Assembly: GCA_021805955.1 (NCBI GenBank)
Contig: JAJZDO010000756.1
Coordinates: forward strand, 1-6,085
From: Acidobacteriota bacterium
Lineage (GTDB): Bacteria > Acidobacteriota > Terriglobia > Terriglobales > Acidobacteriaceae
DNA length: 6,085 bases
Reading direction: 5' to 3'
Part shown: in pieces, positions 1 to 6,085 of the stretch
How the letters are laid out: each line of letters starts with the position of its first letter
Position numbering within the stretch: the first letter of the stretch is position 1
Notes under the pieces: generated by a model
Told to the model about the DNA's origin: nothing
Seen by the model: only the letters and a program-made list of their open reading frames with translations
The model's database searches: none
Program-made: the position numbers and the translations under genes

Positions 1-2520
1 CTTCCAGAGCGGCTTGTCAAATACAATCTTTCTCTCACCGACGTTGTAGCCGCTGCGCAAAAAGCAACTGGCATTCTAGGCGCTGGGTTCATCGAAAACC
101 GGAACCAACGGCTTATTCTCCAATCCGAAGGACAGTCCCTGACTCCGGAACAGATTGCGTCTACGGTGCTGGTGCGGCAGAATGGCGCGAACGTCATCCT
201 GGGACAGGTGGCGGATGTGCGCGAAGGCGCAGCGCCACCCTTTGGCGCGGCATCGGTCGAGGGAAAAACAGGCGTCGTTTTAGTGGTTGCCGCGCAGTAT
301 GGATCGAACACTGTGGACGTGACCAGCCGTGTAGAAAAGGCGCTGCAGGAACTCAATCCGGCGCTTCAGCAGCAAGGAATCGATATGCGGTCCGATCTTT
401 TCAGGCCGGCAAACTTCATCCATACCTCCATCCATAACATTCGTTTCTCTCTCCTGATCGGTGCTGCGCTTGTCATTCTGGTTCTCTTTTTGTTTCTGTT
501 CGACATTCGGACCGCGGCGATCTCCTGTACCGCAATCCCACTATCTCTGCTCGCGGCTGTCACGGTCATGGACCACATGGGGTTTTCGCTCAATACGATG
601 ACCCTGGGCGGCCTCGCCATTGCGATTGGCGAAGTGGTGGATGATGCGGTGATCGACGTGGAAAACATTCTGCGCCGATTGCGCGAAAACGCTGCGAAGG
701 AAAACCCACGGCCAGCATTCAACGTGGTGCTTGATGCTTCTATTGAAGTCAGAAGCGCTGTGGTCTATGCCACGTTCGCCGTCGCGCTTGTTTTCACGCC
801 GGTGCTGACTCTCTCCGGCATTGCGGGAAGGCTTTTCGCTCCGCTTGGAATCGCGTACATCCTGTCGATCATGGCATCGCTCGTTGTCGCGCTTACGGTC
901 ACGCCAGCTCTTTCGATGCTGGTCTTAGGAAATCGCCCGCCCAGCAAGAAGGAGCCACCGGTCATCCTATGGTTGAAGAAGCGATATGTTGCCATTCTCG
1001 GACGCATCGAACAAATCCCCGGATTGACGATCGGCTTTGTTGCCGTCGTTACGATCTGCGGGATTGCCGCTTTACCTTTCTTTGGAACCAGCTTTCTACC
1101 CGAACTGCATGAAGGCCATTACATTCTGCACATGATCGCTGTTCCGGGAACATCTCTTGACGATTCTCTGCGGGAAGGACGGGAAGTGACTGCTGCCTTA
1201 TTGAAGCTTCCGTTTGTCAAGTCGGTTGCGCAGCGAGTGGGCCGCGCCGAACTTGCCGACGACACATGGGGGCCGCACTATAGCGAAATTGAGGTGGACC
1301 TGAAGCCAATGGGCGGCGAACAGGAAGAGACCGCGCAGGGAGAAATTCGCAAGACTTTGACACAGTTTTCCGGACTTTCATTTTCATTGAAGACCTTTCT
1401 GACCGAGCGCATCGAGGAGACGCTTTCGGGTTACACCGCCTCCGTCGTCGTCAACATCTATGGCCCCGACCTTGACCAACTGGATCAAGAGGCCAAGAAG
1501 GTTGCGCGTGTCCTCAATGATGTACCGGGAGCGACCGAGGTACAGATGCAATCTCCACCCGGAACGCCGGAGATTGCTGTCAAACTGCGCACGCGGGCAC
1601 TCTTGCACTGGGGCTTCGATCCGGTAAGCGTTCTGCAGGATGTGAGCACCGCGTACCAGGGGGAACAGGTCGGCGATGTTTACGAGGGGAACCGCGTCTT
1701 CGCCGTATCGGTGATTCTGCCCCCCGATGCTCGCAATCGCGTAGATTCGATTTCCGCTCTGCCCATCAAGAACCCGGACGGCATTTATGTCCCTCTCGGT
1801 GAACTGGCCAGCGTGTATCAGACATCTGGGCGATACAACATACTCCATGATGGTGCTCGACGGGTGCAGACGATCACGCTAAATGTTGCCGGCAACAACA
1901 CCGGCGCGTTTGTACAGGATGCCCAGGCACAGATTGCGGCCAAAATACATCTCGCACCTGGAGACTATGTACAGTTTTCTGGCACCGCAGCAGCGCAGTC
2001 GCAGTCGCGCCGCGATCTTCTTGTCCATTCGCTCCTGGCCGCGCTCGGAATTATGCTGCTTCTTTCCATCGTTTTGATGAACTGGCGCAACCTGGTTCTT
2101 GTCCTCGTGAATATTCCCTTTGCTCTGGTCGGTGGCGTTCTGGCTGTCTTCGCTGGCGGTGGCGAGCTTTCTCTTGGGGCGATGGTCGGATTCGTCACCC
2201 TCTTTGGAATTACTTTGCGCAACTCCATCATGCTGATCTCGCATTACGAGCATTTGGTCGAGGTGGAAGGCATGGAGTGGGACTACACAACCGCCGTTCA
2301 TGGAGCTTCGGAACGTTTGGCTCCGATTCTGATGACAGCCCTGGTAACAGCACTGGGGCTGCTGCCCCTGGCCATTGGCAGCGGAGCTGCCGGGCAGGAG
2401 ATCGAAGGCCCGCTCGCCATTGTCATCCTTGGCGGGCTGATTACATCCACCACACTCAATCTGCTGGTCTTGCCGACGCTCGCTCTCCGCTTTGGCAGAT
2501 TCGACAAACGGGGTATATGA
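1..2520 (+). CDS. RND-family efflux permease, CusA/CzcA (HME) type, 5'-truncated by the window edge
   Basis: This is the inner-membrane proton-antiport permease of a tripartite efflux pump, which works with a periplasmic adaptor and an outer-membrane channel. The frame is open from base 1, so the true start lies upstream. A GTG at 166 is internal and not a credible start. The 839 visible residues compare with about 1040 in the family, so roughly 200 residues (TM1 and the first porter part) are missing. Seen in order: end of the first periplasmic loop (1-145), TM2-TM6 (about 147-308), TM7 (about 340-360), the second large periplasmic porter/docking loop (about 361-670), and TM8-TM12 (about 675-830). 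TM4 carries GEVVDDAVIDVEN (visible residues 210-222, bases 628-666), the family signature with the proton-relay aspartate. The second half has the usual GFVTLFGITLRNSIML stretch. By eye, the three CusA substrate methionines are not conserved, so Cu/Ag specificity is unlikely; the real substrate is unknown. The gene ends in TGA. Confidence 0.93.
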   Translation, partial: LPERLVKYNLSLTDVVAAAQKATGILGAGFIENRNQRLILQSEGQSLTPEQIASTVLVRQNGANVILGQVADVREGAAPPFGAASVEGKTGVVLVVAAQYGSNTVDVTSRVEKALQELNPALQQQGIDMRSDLFRPANFIHTSIHNIRFSLLIGAALVILVLFLFLFDIRTAAISCTAIPLSLLAAVTVMDHMGFSLNTMTLGGLAIAIGEVVDDAVIDVENILRRLRENAAKENPRPAFNVVLDASIEVRSAVVYATFAVALVFTPVLTLSGIAGRLFAPLGIAYILSIMASLVVALTVTPALSMLVLGNRPPSKKEPPVILWLKKRYVAILGRIEQIPGLTIGFVAVVTICGIAALPFFGTSFLPELHEGHYILHMIAVPGTSLDDSLREGREVTAALLKLPFVKSVAQRVGRAELADDTWGPHYSEIEVDLKPMGGEQEETAQGEIRKTLTQFSGLSFSLKTFLTERIEETLSGYTASVVVNIYGPDLDQLDQEAKKVARVLNDVPGATEVQMQSPPGTPEIAVKLRTRALLHWGFDPVSVLQDVSTAYQGEQVGDVYEGNRVFAVSVILPPDARNRVDSISALPIKNPDGIYVPLGELASVYQTSGRYNILHDGARRVQTITLNVAGNNTGAFVQDAQAQIAAKIHLAPGDYVQFSGTAAAQSQSRRDLLVHSLLAALGIMLLLSIVLMNWRNLVLVLVNIPFALVGGVLAVFAGGGELSLGAMVGFVTLFGITLRNSIMLISHYEHLVEVEGMEWDYTTAVHGASERLAPILMTALVTALGLLPLAIGSGAAGQEIEGPLAIVILGGLITSTTLNLLVLPTLALRFGRFDKRGI

Positions 2521-2673
2521 AAGATGACGTTCTCTTCAAACGAGAAAGTAAACGCGGAAGGCGCGACTGCGGTTCAGTATGACGCTCTACTGAGCTATTT
2601 TGATAAAAAGGAGCGCAGTTGTCATTTAGGAAAGAATTTACAAGCGCGGCACATGGCCTGAACTATATGTCAT
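2521..2673 (+). other. Unexplained spacer between the RND gene and the outer-membrane remnant
   Basis: The stretch holds a 45-codon reading frame (ATG at 2524, TGA at 2659-2661) in the same frame as the downstream remnant. Its product starts MTFSSNEKVNAEG and is not recognised. There is a clean AAGGAG ribosome-binding sequence at 2608-2613, five bases before a TTG (2619) that lies in a different frame from the remnant. An ATG at 2517 overlaps the RND stop (ATGA) and opens only 21 codons. None of these is a convincing gene. The stretch may be debris left by the deletion that removed the front of the outer-membrane gene. Confidence 0.5.
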
Positions 2674-3117
2674 ATGCCCACCGGCAGTTATGCCAAAGGG
2701 CTGGGCGTTGGAAGAGTTTGGTACAAACTGCCCATCTGGGTCCAGAAAGATTGGGGGCAATGGACCAGCTACGGCGGCGCGGGGCATCAGATCGTCCACC
2801 AAACCCAGTATCGCAACTTCTTTTATGCAGGATGGATGGCGCAACGAAACATCGGCAAAAAGCTAACGCTGGGGACGGAAATTTTCTCCCACCAAAAAGA
2901 AGGCTTTGCCACTCCGCAGACACAATCCGCAACCTTGGTGGACCTCGGCGGCTATTACTACATCATGAACCCTGGATTGCAAGTGCTATTTGCCTATGGG
3001 CATTCGGTAATCGGACAAACAGAGAACTACGCCTATTTCGGGCTGTACCAGACATGGGGATCGAAAGCGGGCAAGGGGTTGAATGGATTTCTGGCTCATC
3101 ACCTTTCGTCACTTTAA
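2674..3117 (+). pseudogene. C-terminal remnant of an outer-membrane beta-barrel 'transporter'-like protein (147 codons)
   Basis: The reading frame encodes alternating aromatic/polar stretches typical of beta-barrel strands: PTGSYAKGLGVGR, LPIWVQKDWGQWTSYGGAG, the segment around FFYAGWMAQRNIGKKLTLG, and YAYFGLYQTWG near the end. This matches my recollection of the C-terminal half of small outer-membrane 'transporter' proteins, related to the phenol-degradation MetA-pathway family, which in acidobacteria often sit beside RND pumps. Those proteins are about 250-300 residues with a signal peptide. Here there is no signal peptide, the ATG falls just before the conserved PTG motif, and an in-frame TGA lies 12 bases upstream (2659-2661). 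The expected N-terminal half is absent, and only 153 bases separate this ATG from the RND stop. There is no convincing ribosome-binding site before the ATG. The protein also carries an 18-residue tail after the final aromatic strand, unusual for a barrel that should end in an aromatic residue. It is most likely a deletion remnant. The family assignment is by memory of sequence style and is moderately sure. Confidence 0.66.
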
Positions 3118-3143
3118 GAGAATGACTGTAGCTAATATCAAAC
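3118..3143. other. Convergent intergenic gap between efflux and conjugation modules
   Basis: Only 26 bases separate the TAA of the outer-membrane remnant (+) from the TAG of the relaxase gene (-). A short imperfect inverted repeat, TGTAG (3127-3131) and CTACA (3144-3148) with a 12-base loop, spans the edge. It has no T-run on either side, so it is not a convincing terminator. No attachment site, insertion-sequence end or target duplication is recognisable here, although the functions on the two sides are unrelated. Confidence 0.5.
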
Positions 3144-4121
3144 CTACATACTCATTTCATTCGTTACTGATGGTTTCTGGATGACCTCGATCGCAGGGGT
3201 TTTGCCGACCTCCGAGCCGAGTTGGGGAGCAAGTTTGGAAAGGTCGTTTGTAAAAAGCGTAGCCTCGTGACTCGCGCGGGAGACGGACACATAGCCGAAG
3301 CGGGCGTTGAGCAAGTCTGGATGAACGCTTGTGTCAGCATGGATCAACACGCGTTCGGCGGTCAGCCCCTGGGCGCTGTGACTGGTGACGGCATAGCCAT
3401 GATCGAAGTGACGATGCCCGGTTGCGTCGAATTCGATCTGGCGATTGTTGTCGAGCCGCGCTGTCAGGCGACCGTCGGGATGGATGGCATCGATGATGGC
3501 AAGGTCGCGATTGGCGACGCCCAGCGACTTGTCCGGTGCGGTGAATTGAATGCGGTCGCCGACGGAAAATTCATGCGCGGCTTCCCGGTAGACGCTGACC
3601 CCTGTCAGTCGGCGCGGATCGTAGGTGGTGAGTTCGCCGCTGGACTTCTTGACGGTGAGCAGATTCGCCGATGAGTTGATCGCCATGACCGTTCTGTAGG
3701 AGCCAGCCTCGATTCCGGCATTCTTGCTGCCGCGTGCATAGCGCACGACATCGTTGACTCCGTATTGGTTGGCCCAGGCGCGTTCCGCGCCAGTCATGTT
3801 CTGACGCTGAATAAGAACGCGAATGGAATGGTCTTCCGGCCCAACGCTTCCTTCTGCCTTCAACTCCTGCCGGACGGCCATATTTAACTCGCGGCGAGAT
3901 GCGTTGTCCGGTGACACAATCAGCGTATTCTCTGGCGATTCAAGGTAGCTTTTGGCAATCGCGCGAATACGTTCTTCAGGATTGGGAATCTCCCTGACGC
4001 GCCCTTGCTGCTGAAGCGCGTCGAGCGCAGCAGAGACCTGGTCCGTCGCCAGCAGTTCGACCGTGGACTTCAACGCCGGGTCTTTCTGGCGAACGATTTC
4101 GTCCAGCTTGGCAGTTCGCAT
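3144..4121 (-). CDS. MobF relaxase-helicase, C-terminal helicase part after the frameshift
   Basis: This frame continues the relaxase-helicase. It contains MRTAKLDEIVRQKDPALK at its start, which directly follows the FEQLQ segment in homologous MobF proteins, and it ends in TAG at 3144-3146. The 325 residues hold the second RecA-like helicase domain: a TLIVSPDN motif (66-73), SVGDRIQFT (186-194), and the late UvrD/RecD-like motif HGYAVTSHSAQG (241-252) followed by FGYVSVSRASHEATLFT (275-291) with its arginine. The frame overlaps the N-terminal frame by 52 bases. Bases just before the ATG at 4121 translate as E-A-G in this same frame, so the ATG is probably an internal methionine and not an evolved start. 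An AGAGG five bases upstream could nevertheless allow weak re-initiation. Alone, this fragment lacks Walker A and B and could not hydrolyse ATP. Joined to the upstream part it would give a protein of about 903 residues, a normal MobF size. Confidence 0.88.
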   Translation of the reverse strand: MRTAKLDEIVRQKDPALKSTVELLATDQVSAALDALQQQGRVREIPNPEERIRAIAKSYLESPENTLIVSPDNASRRELNMAVRQELKAEGSVGPEDHSIRVLIQRQNMTGAERAWANQYGVNDVVRYARGSKNAGIEAGSYRTVMAINSSANLLTVKKSSGELTTYDPRRLTGVSVYREAAHEFSVGDRIQFTAPDKSLGVANRDLAIIDAIHPDGRLTARLDNNRQIEFDATGHRHFDHGYAVTSHSAQGLTAERVLIHADTSVHPDLLNARFGYVSVSRASHEATLFTNDLSKLAPQLGSEVGKTPAIEVIQKPSVTNEMSM

Positions 4122-5854
4122 CCCTGCCTCTGCAACTGCTCGAACGGACGGCCCGCTTCGACGCCTTGATGCTGGCGGATGTCGCCAATCAGGAGCACGC
4201 GGCCGTTCGGGCCAATGCGGGTAAGGAACTCGCGCACTTGATTGGTGCTGGCGAGGCTCGATTCATCGACGAAGTAGAAATGTTTTTGCTCCATCATCTC
4301 CGGTCCTGTTGACCGTGCCAGAAAGCCTTGCAGCGTTCCAGCGTCGATGCCAGCTTCATTCAATTGCCGCGCAGCGTGAGAGGTCGGTGCGAAGCCTGTG
4401 ACTTCATAGCCCTGGGCCTCGGCTGCACCGCGAAGCACGGTAAGGGTTGTTGTTTTGCCTGCCCCGGCGACTCCCTGGATTCCGTGAACGCGGTCAGGAG
4501 AACTCAAAACATCCTCGACCACGTTTTTCTGAGCGCGATTCAAATATGAATACTGGTCGGCCACCTGGATGGCCTCCGAGCGGGTCATCACAGGCTGAAG
4601 CTGCTTCTGTCCTTCGCGCATTTGCCGGACAATTTCATGCTCGGCCTCGATGGTTTTTGCGGTGGTGAACTGGCGGCCCGGCAGTCTTTGAGGTCGCTCG
4701 ACGATCTGAAATTCACCCGAAGCAAGCCGGGCGCCGAGGTTCGCGCGCACCTGCGGATAGGTCACGTCCCCCATGCCGCGGCGCAGCGCATCGCGCACCA
4801 GCGCCCGCTCATCAATGACCGCCTCGCGCTCGAAGTTTTTGTCGCGCGAGAACGTCACCGCCTCCCGGACGCGCTGCTCTGGAGAAACAGATTGCGTCTG
4901 CTGTTGAGAACGCTCTCTGGCGGCCCGGACAACAGCATCCGCTTGATGTCCATAATCGGCAGCCAGCTTGCGGTGGGCCGTCATGACTTCACCGGGCGAG
5001 TGCATCTCTTTTTTGTCGCGCGTGGAGTGCGCGGCGATCTCGGCGGCTTCTTTACCAGTGCGACCCGTGCGTTCGAGATACTCCCGAATCTGCTGGCTGC
5101 GCGGACTGGATGCGTCGAGATACTCCTGCGTGTAGCCCTTGATCTCCGGCGCGCCACTTCTGCCGGGCGTGATTTCATAACCAAGCTGGCGAACCTGGTA
5201 CATCAGCTCCGACTGGTAGACAGCAGTCGCAAACTGCTGCGATTGAAATAAACTCTGCGGTTGGATGGCGCGGGCTTGGCCTTTATCGCGCTCGGTCAAA
5301 TTGAAGATGACGGCGTGGGTATGGAGTTGCGGCGCGACATAGCCATCCACAGGCCGGGCCGTATCATGTTCAAACTTTGCAGCGATGAATTTACCCGTGG
5401 TCTCCGGCGGATGGTTCCCGCCGATGCGGGCCTGCGTGTAGTGCTCCAGTTGTTCAAGGGCCACGCGGACGCTTTCCCGATGGGCTTCACGGACACGGTC
5501 ATCGCCGCCGACCAACGCGGTGAGTGAAACAGATTTAGGCGCGGAGAATGTCGCATCCCACCCGGCCCGATGCTCCATCGTCTTGATGGTTTTGCCATCC
5601 GCATCCTGGTATTCATAGGAAGCACGCTGACGCACAAGTTGTTCGCCCGTCTGTGGGTGCTGTCCCTGGCTCAAGCGCACGAAGTCTTCTGCGGAAACAT
5701 TTCCCACAACGCCGAATTGCGAAGCGAGCTGGCCTTGCCACTCCCCGGCAATCACACCACGTTGCGACCAATAATTCTGCTCCTTCGCGGTGAACTCCTT
5801 CCGATGATAGTTCTGCGCCTGTCCAGCGGAGAGTGGTTTGGAGATGGTCAACAT
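4070..5854 (-). CDS. MobF-family conjugative relaxase-helicase (TrwC/TraI-like), N-terminal part up to the frameshift
   Basis: The protein nicks the transfer origin, stays covalently bound to the 5' end, and drives strand transfer in conjugation. The visible product is 594 residues. The relaxase domain is about 1-290, with candidate catalytic tyrosines Tyr16 and Tyr28, the conserved TFSAPKSVSL segment (102-111), and the metal-binding histidines His163, His178 and His180 (PQLHTHAVIFN). A superfamily-1 helicase domain follows from about 425: Walker A GVAGAGKTT (461-469), Walker B YFVDESSL (527-534), and motif III LIGDIRQHQ (555-563). The genuine sequence runs to FEQLQ (571-575). The last 19 residues, ending at TGA (4070-4072), are out-of-frame translation caused by a missing base near 4130. 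The ATG at 5854 is supported by the family N-terminus (MLTISKPL), by GAGG nine bases upstream, and by its position 3 bases after the preceding gene's stop. Catalytic residues look intact, but the helicase is cut short. Confidence 0.9.
   Translation of the reverse strand: MLTISKPLSAGQAQNYHRKEFTAKEQNYWSQRGVIAGEWQGQLASQFGVVGNVSAEDFVRLSQGQHPQTGEQLVRQRASYEYQDADGKTIKTMEHRAGWDATFSAPKSVSLTALVGGDDRVREAHRESVRVALEQLEHYTQARIGGNHPPETTGKFIAAKFEHDTARPVDGYVAPQLHTHAVIFNLTERDKGQARAIQPQSLFQSQQFATAVYQSELMYQVRQLGYEITPGRSGAPEIKGYTQEYLDASSPRSQQIREYLERTGRTGKEAAEIAAHSTRDKKEMHSPGEVMTAHRKLAADYGHQADAVVRAARERSQQQTQSVSPEQRVREAVTFSRDKNFEREAVIDERALVRDALRRGMGDVTYPQVRANLGARLASGEFQIVERPQRLPGRQFTTAKTIEAEHEIVRQMREGQKQLQPVMTRSEAIQVADQYSYLNRAQKNVVEDVLSSPDRVHGIQGVAGAGKTTTLTVLRGAAEAQGYEVTGFAPTSHAARQLNEAGIDAGTLQGFLARSTGPEMMEQKHFYFVDESSLASTNQVREFLTRIGPNGRVLLIGDIRQHQGVEAGRPFEQLQRQGCELPSWTKSFARKTRR
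4127..4133 (-). other. Frameshift point in the relaxase-helicase gene (probable one-base deletion)
   Basis: On the - strand the sequence reads TTG CAG AGG CAG GGA TGC. Adding one G after CAG gives TTG CAG GAG GCA GGG ATG, that is L-Q-E-A-G-M. This restores the family-like stretch FEQLQEAGMRTAKLDEIV and joins the two frames. The loss of one G from a GG pair, near base 4130, is the simplest explanation. No slippery heptamer or downstream structure typical of programmed frameshifting is evident. A sequencing or assembly error remains possible. Confidence 0.8.
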
Positions 5855-5857
5855 GGC

Positions 5858-6085
5858 TCAAATCCTCGGACCGAACGTGAAGCTCTTCTGCTTCTCTGGT
5901 TCCGCTTCGGGCCTTTCCACAGCTGGCGGGCGTTTCTGTCCCTCGACACGCATCGCCTGCGCCACTCGGACGGGAGTCACCGGGTGGTCATCGACTTTTG
6001 CAACAGGTGTCTGTTCCTTGCGCGGTTGCCGGATGATGTAGTCATCTTCCAATCGCTCGATAAACTTTGCCTTCGTGGGCGCAAT
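5858..6085 (-). CDS. C-terminal end of the gene preceding the relaxase (unidentified; 5' end outside the window)
   Basis: The frame is open from the right edge to a TGA at 5858-5860, giving 75 visible residues. A TTG at 6052 is internal to the open frame and not a convincing start. The visible part is hydrophilic, starting IAPTKAKFIERLEDDYIIRQ, then rich in Pro, Glu, Lys and Arg, and ending KQKSFTFGPRI. It looks like a flexible, charged C-terminal tail, with no membrane segment or catalytic motif. Only 3 bases separate its stop from the relaxase ATG, so the two genes are almost certainly co-transcribed and translationally coupled. In MobF systems the gene next to the relaxase is often the VirD4/TraD/TrwB coupling ATPase, which makes that a candidate from context. 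The visible residues do not themselves prove it. Confidence 0.7.
   Translation of the reverse strand: MAPTKAKFIERLEDDYIIRQPRKEQTPVAKVDDHPVTPVRVAQAMRVEGQKRPPAVERPEAEPEKQKSFTFGPRI
5861..5868 (-). promoter_or_regulatory. Probable ribosome-binding site of the relaxase gene
   Basis: On the - strand, upstream of the ATG at 5854, the sequence reads CGAGGATTTGAGCC. GAGG sits nine bases before the start codon and inside the end of the preceding gene. This position supports the ATG at 5854 and translational coupling. The match to the consensus is moderate. Confidence 0.4.

Noticed and set aside
1384..1848. A 154-codon frame on the - strand inside the RND gene
   Set aside because: It lies entirely antisense to a well-conserved RND permease, with no motif and no independent support.
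2530..2546. Inverted repeat TTCTC/GAGAA just after the RND stop
   Set aside because: Only five pairs, mostly A-T, with no T-run after it; expected by chance.
2574..2593. Hairpin TCAGTA-8 bases-TACTGA after the RND gene as a terminator
   Set aside because: The six-pair stem is AT-rich and the following T-run is only four bases and offset, so it is too weak to call.
2619..3125. A 168-codon frame from TTG 2619, despite a good AAGGAG upstream
   Set aside because: From about 2675 onward the barrel-like sequence is in another frame; this one gives compositionally unlikely protein. Kept only as an orphan ribosome-binding site.
3127..3148. Inverted repeat TGTAG/CTACA in the convergent gap as a bidirectional terminator or attachment site
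   Set aside because: Five base pairs with a 12-base loop and no flanking T- or A-run; no recombinase gene or duplicate copy in the window.
3222..3674. A 150-codon open frame on the + strand opposite the relaxase C-terminal part
   Set aside because: It is fully antisense to a gene with clear helicase motifs, its product has no recognisable family features, and no ribosome-binding site stands out.
3976..4188. A 70-codon - strand frame crossing the frameshift
   Set aside because: It is the third frame of the relaxase-helicase region, with Arg/Ala-rich sequence and no family similarity.
4622..5251. A 209-codon open frame on the + strand opposite the relaxase
   Set aside because: It mirrors the coding strand of the relaxase; Arg/Leu-rich low-information composition is typical of antisense shadow frames in GC-rich DNA.

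Overview
The window is an accessory-type bacterial segment that joins two unrelated modules. On the + strand, from the left edge to about 3117, lies the end of a metal/multidrug efflux locus: a 5'-truncated RND-family inner-membrane permease of the CusA/CzcA type, followed by the C-terminal piece of a beta-barrel 'transporter'-like outer-membrane protein. On the - strand, from the right edge down to 3144, lies part of a conjugation operon: the C-terminal tail of an unidentified upstream gene, then a MobF-type (TrwC/TraI-like) relaxase-helicase broken by a single-base frameshift. The two modules converge tail to tail with only 26 bases between their stop codons.

The organism is a moderately GC-rich Gram-negative bacterium, because it has an RND permease plus outer-membrane protein. 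The style of the RND protein and of the short outer-membrane 'transporter' that follows it recalls soil Acidobacteriota (Terriglobia). That placement is recall-based inference and not proven by the window. No rRNA, tRNA, CRISPR array, transposase or intact insertion sequence was seen.

Layout: 1-2520 RND permease (last 839 codons); 2521-2673 unexplained spacer with an in-frame stop and an orphan ribosome-binding site; 2674-3117 outer-membrane protein remnant; 3118-3143 convergent gap; 3144-5854 (-) relaxase-helicase gene in two overlapping frames; 5858-6085 (-) C-terminal end of the preceding conjugation-operon gene.

How the genes would work together: the permease would use proton motive force to expel metal ions or other substrates through a tripartite pump whose adaptor and outer-membrane channel genes presumably lie left of the window. 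The relaxase would nick and pilot plasmid or integrative-element DNA in the 5'-3' direction, with its helicase half unwinding the duplex. The relaxase half keeps its catalytic tyrosines and three-histidine metal site. The helicase half is split between motif III and the later motifs, so the element is probably not self-mobile unless the frameshift is a sequencing error or is bypassed. The most informative points are the precisely reconstructable frameshift, the N-terminally deleted outer-membrane gene, and the RND pump's lack of the methionine triad expected of a copper/silver CusA.
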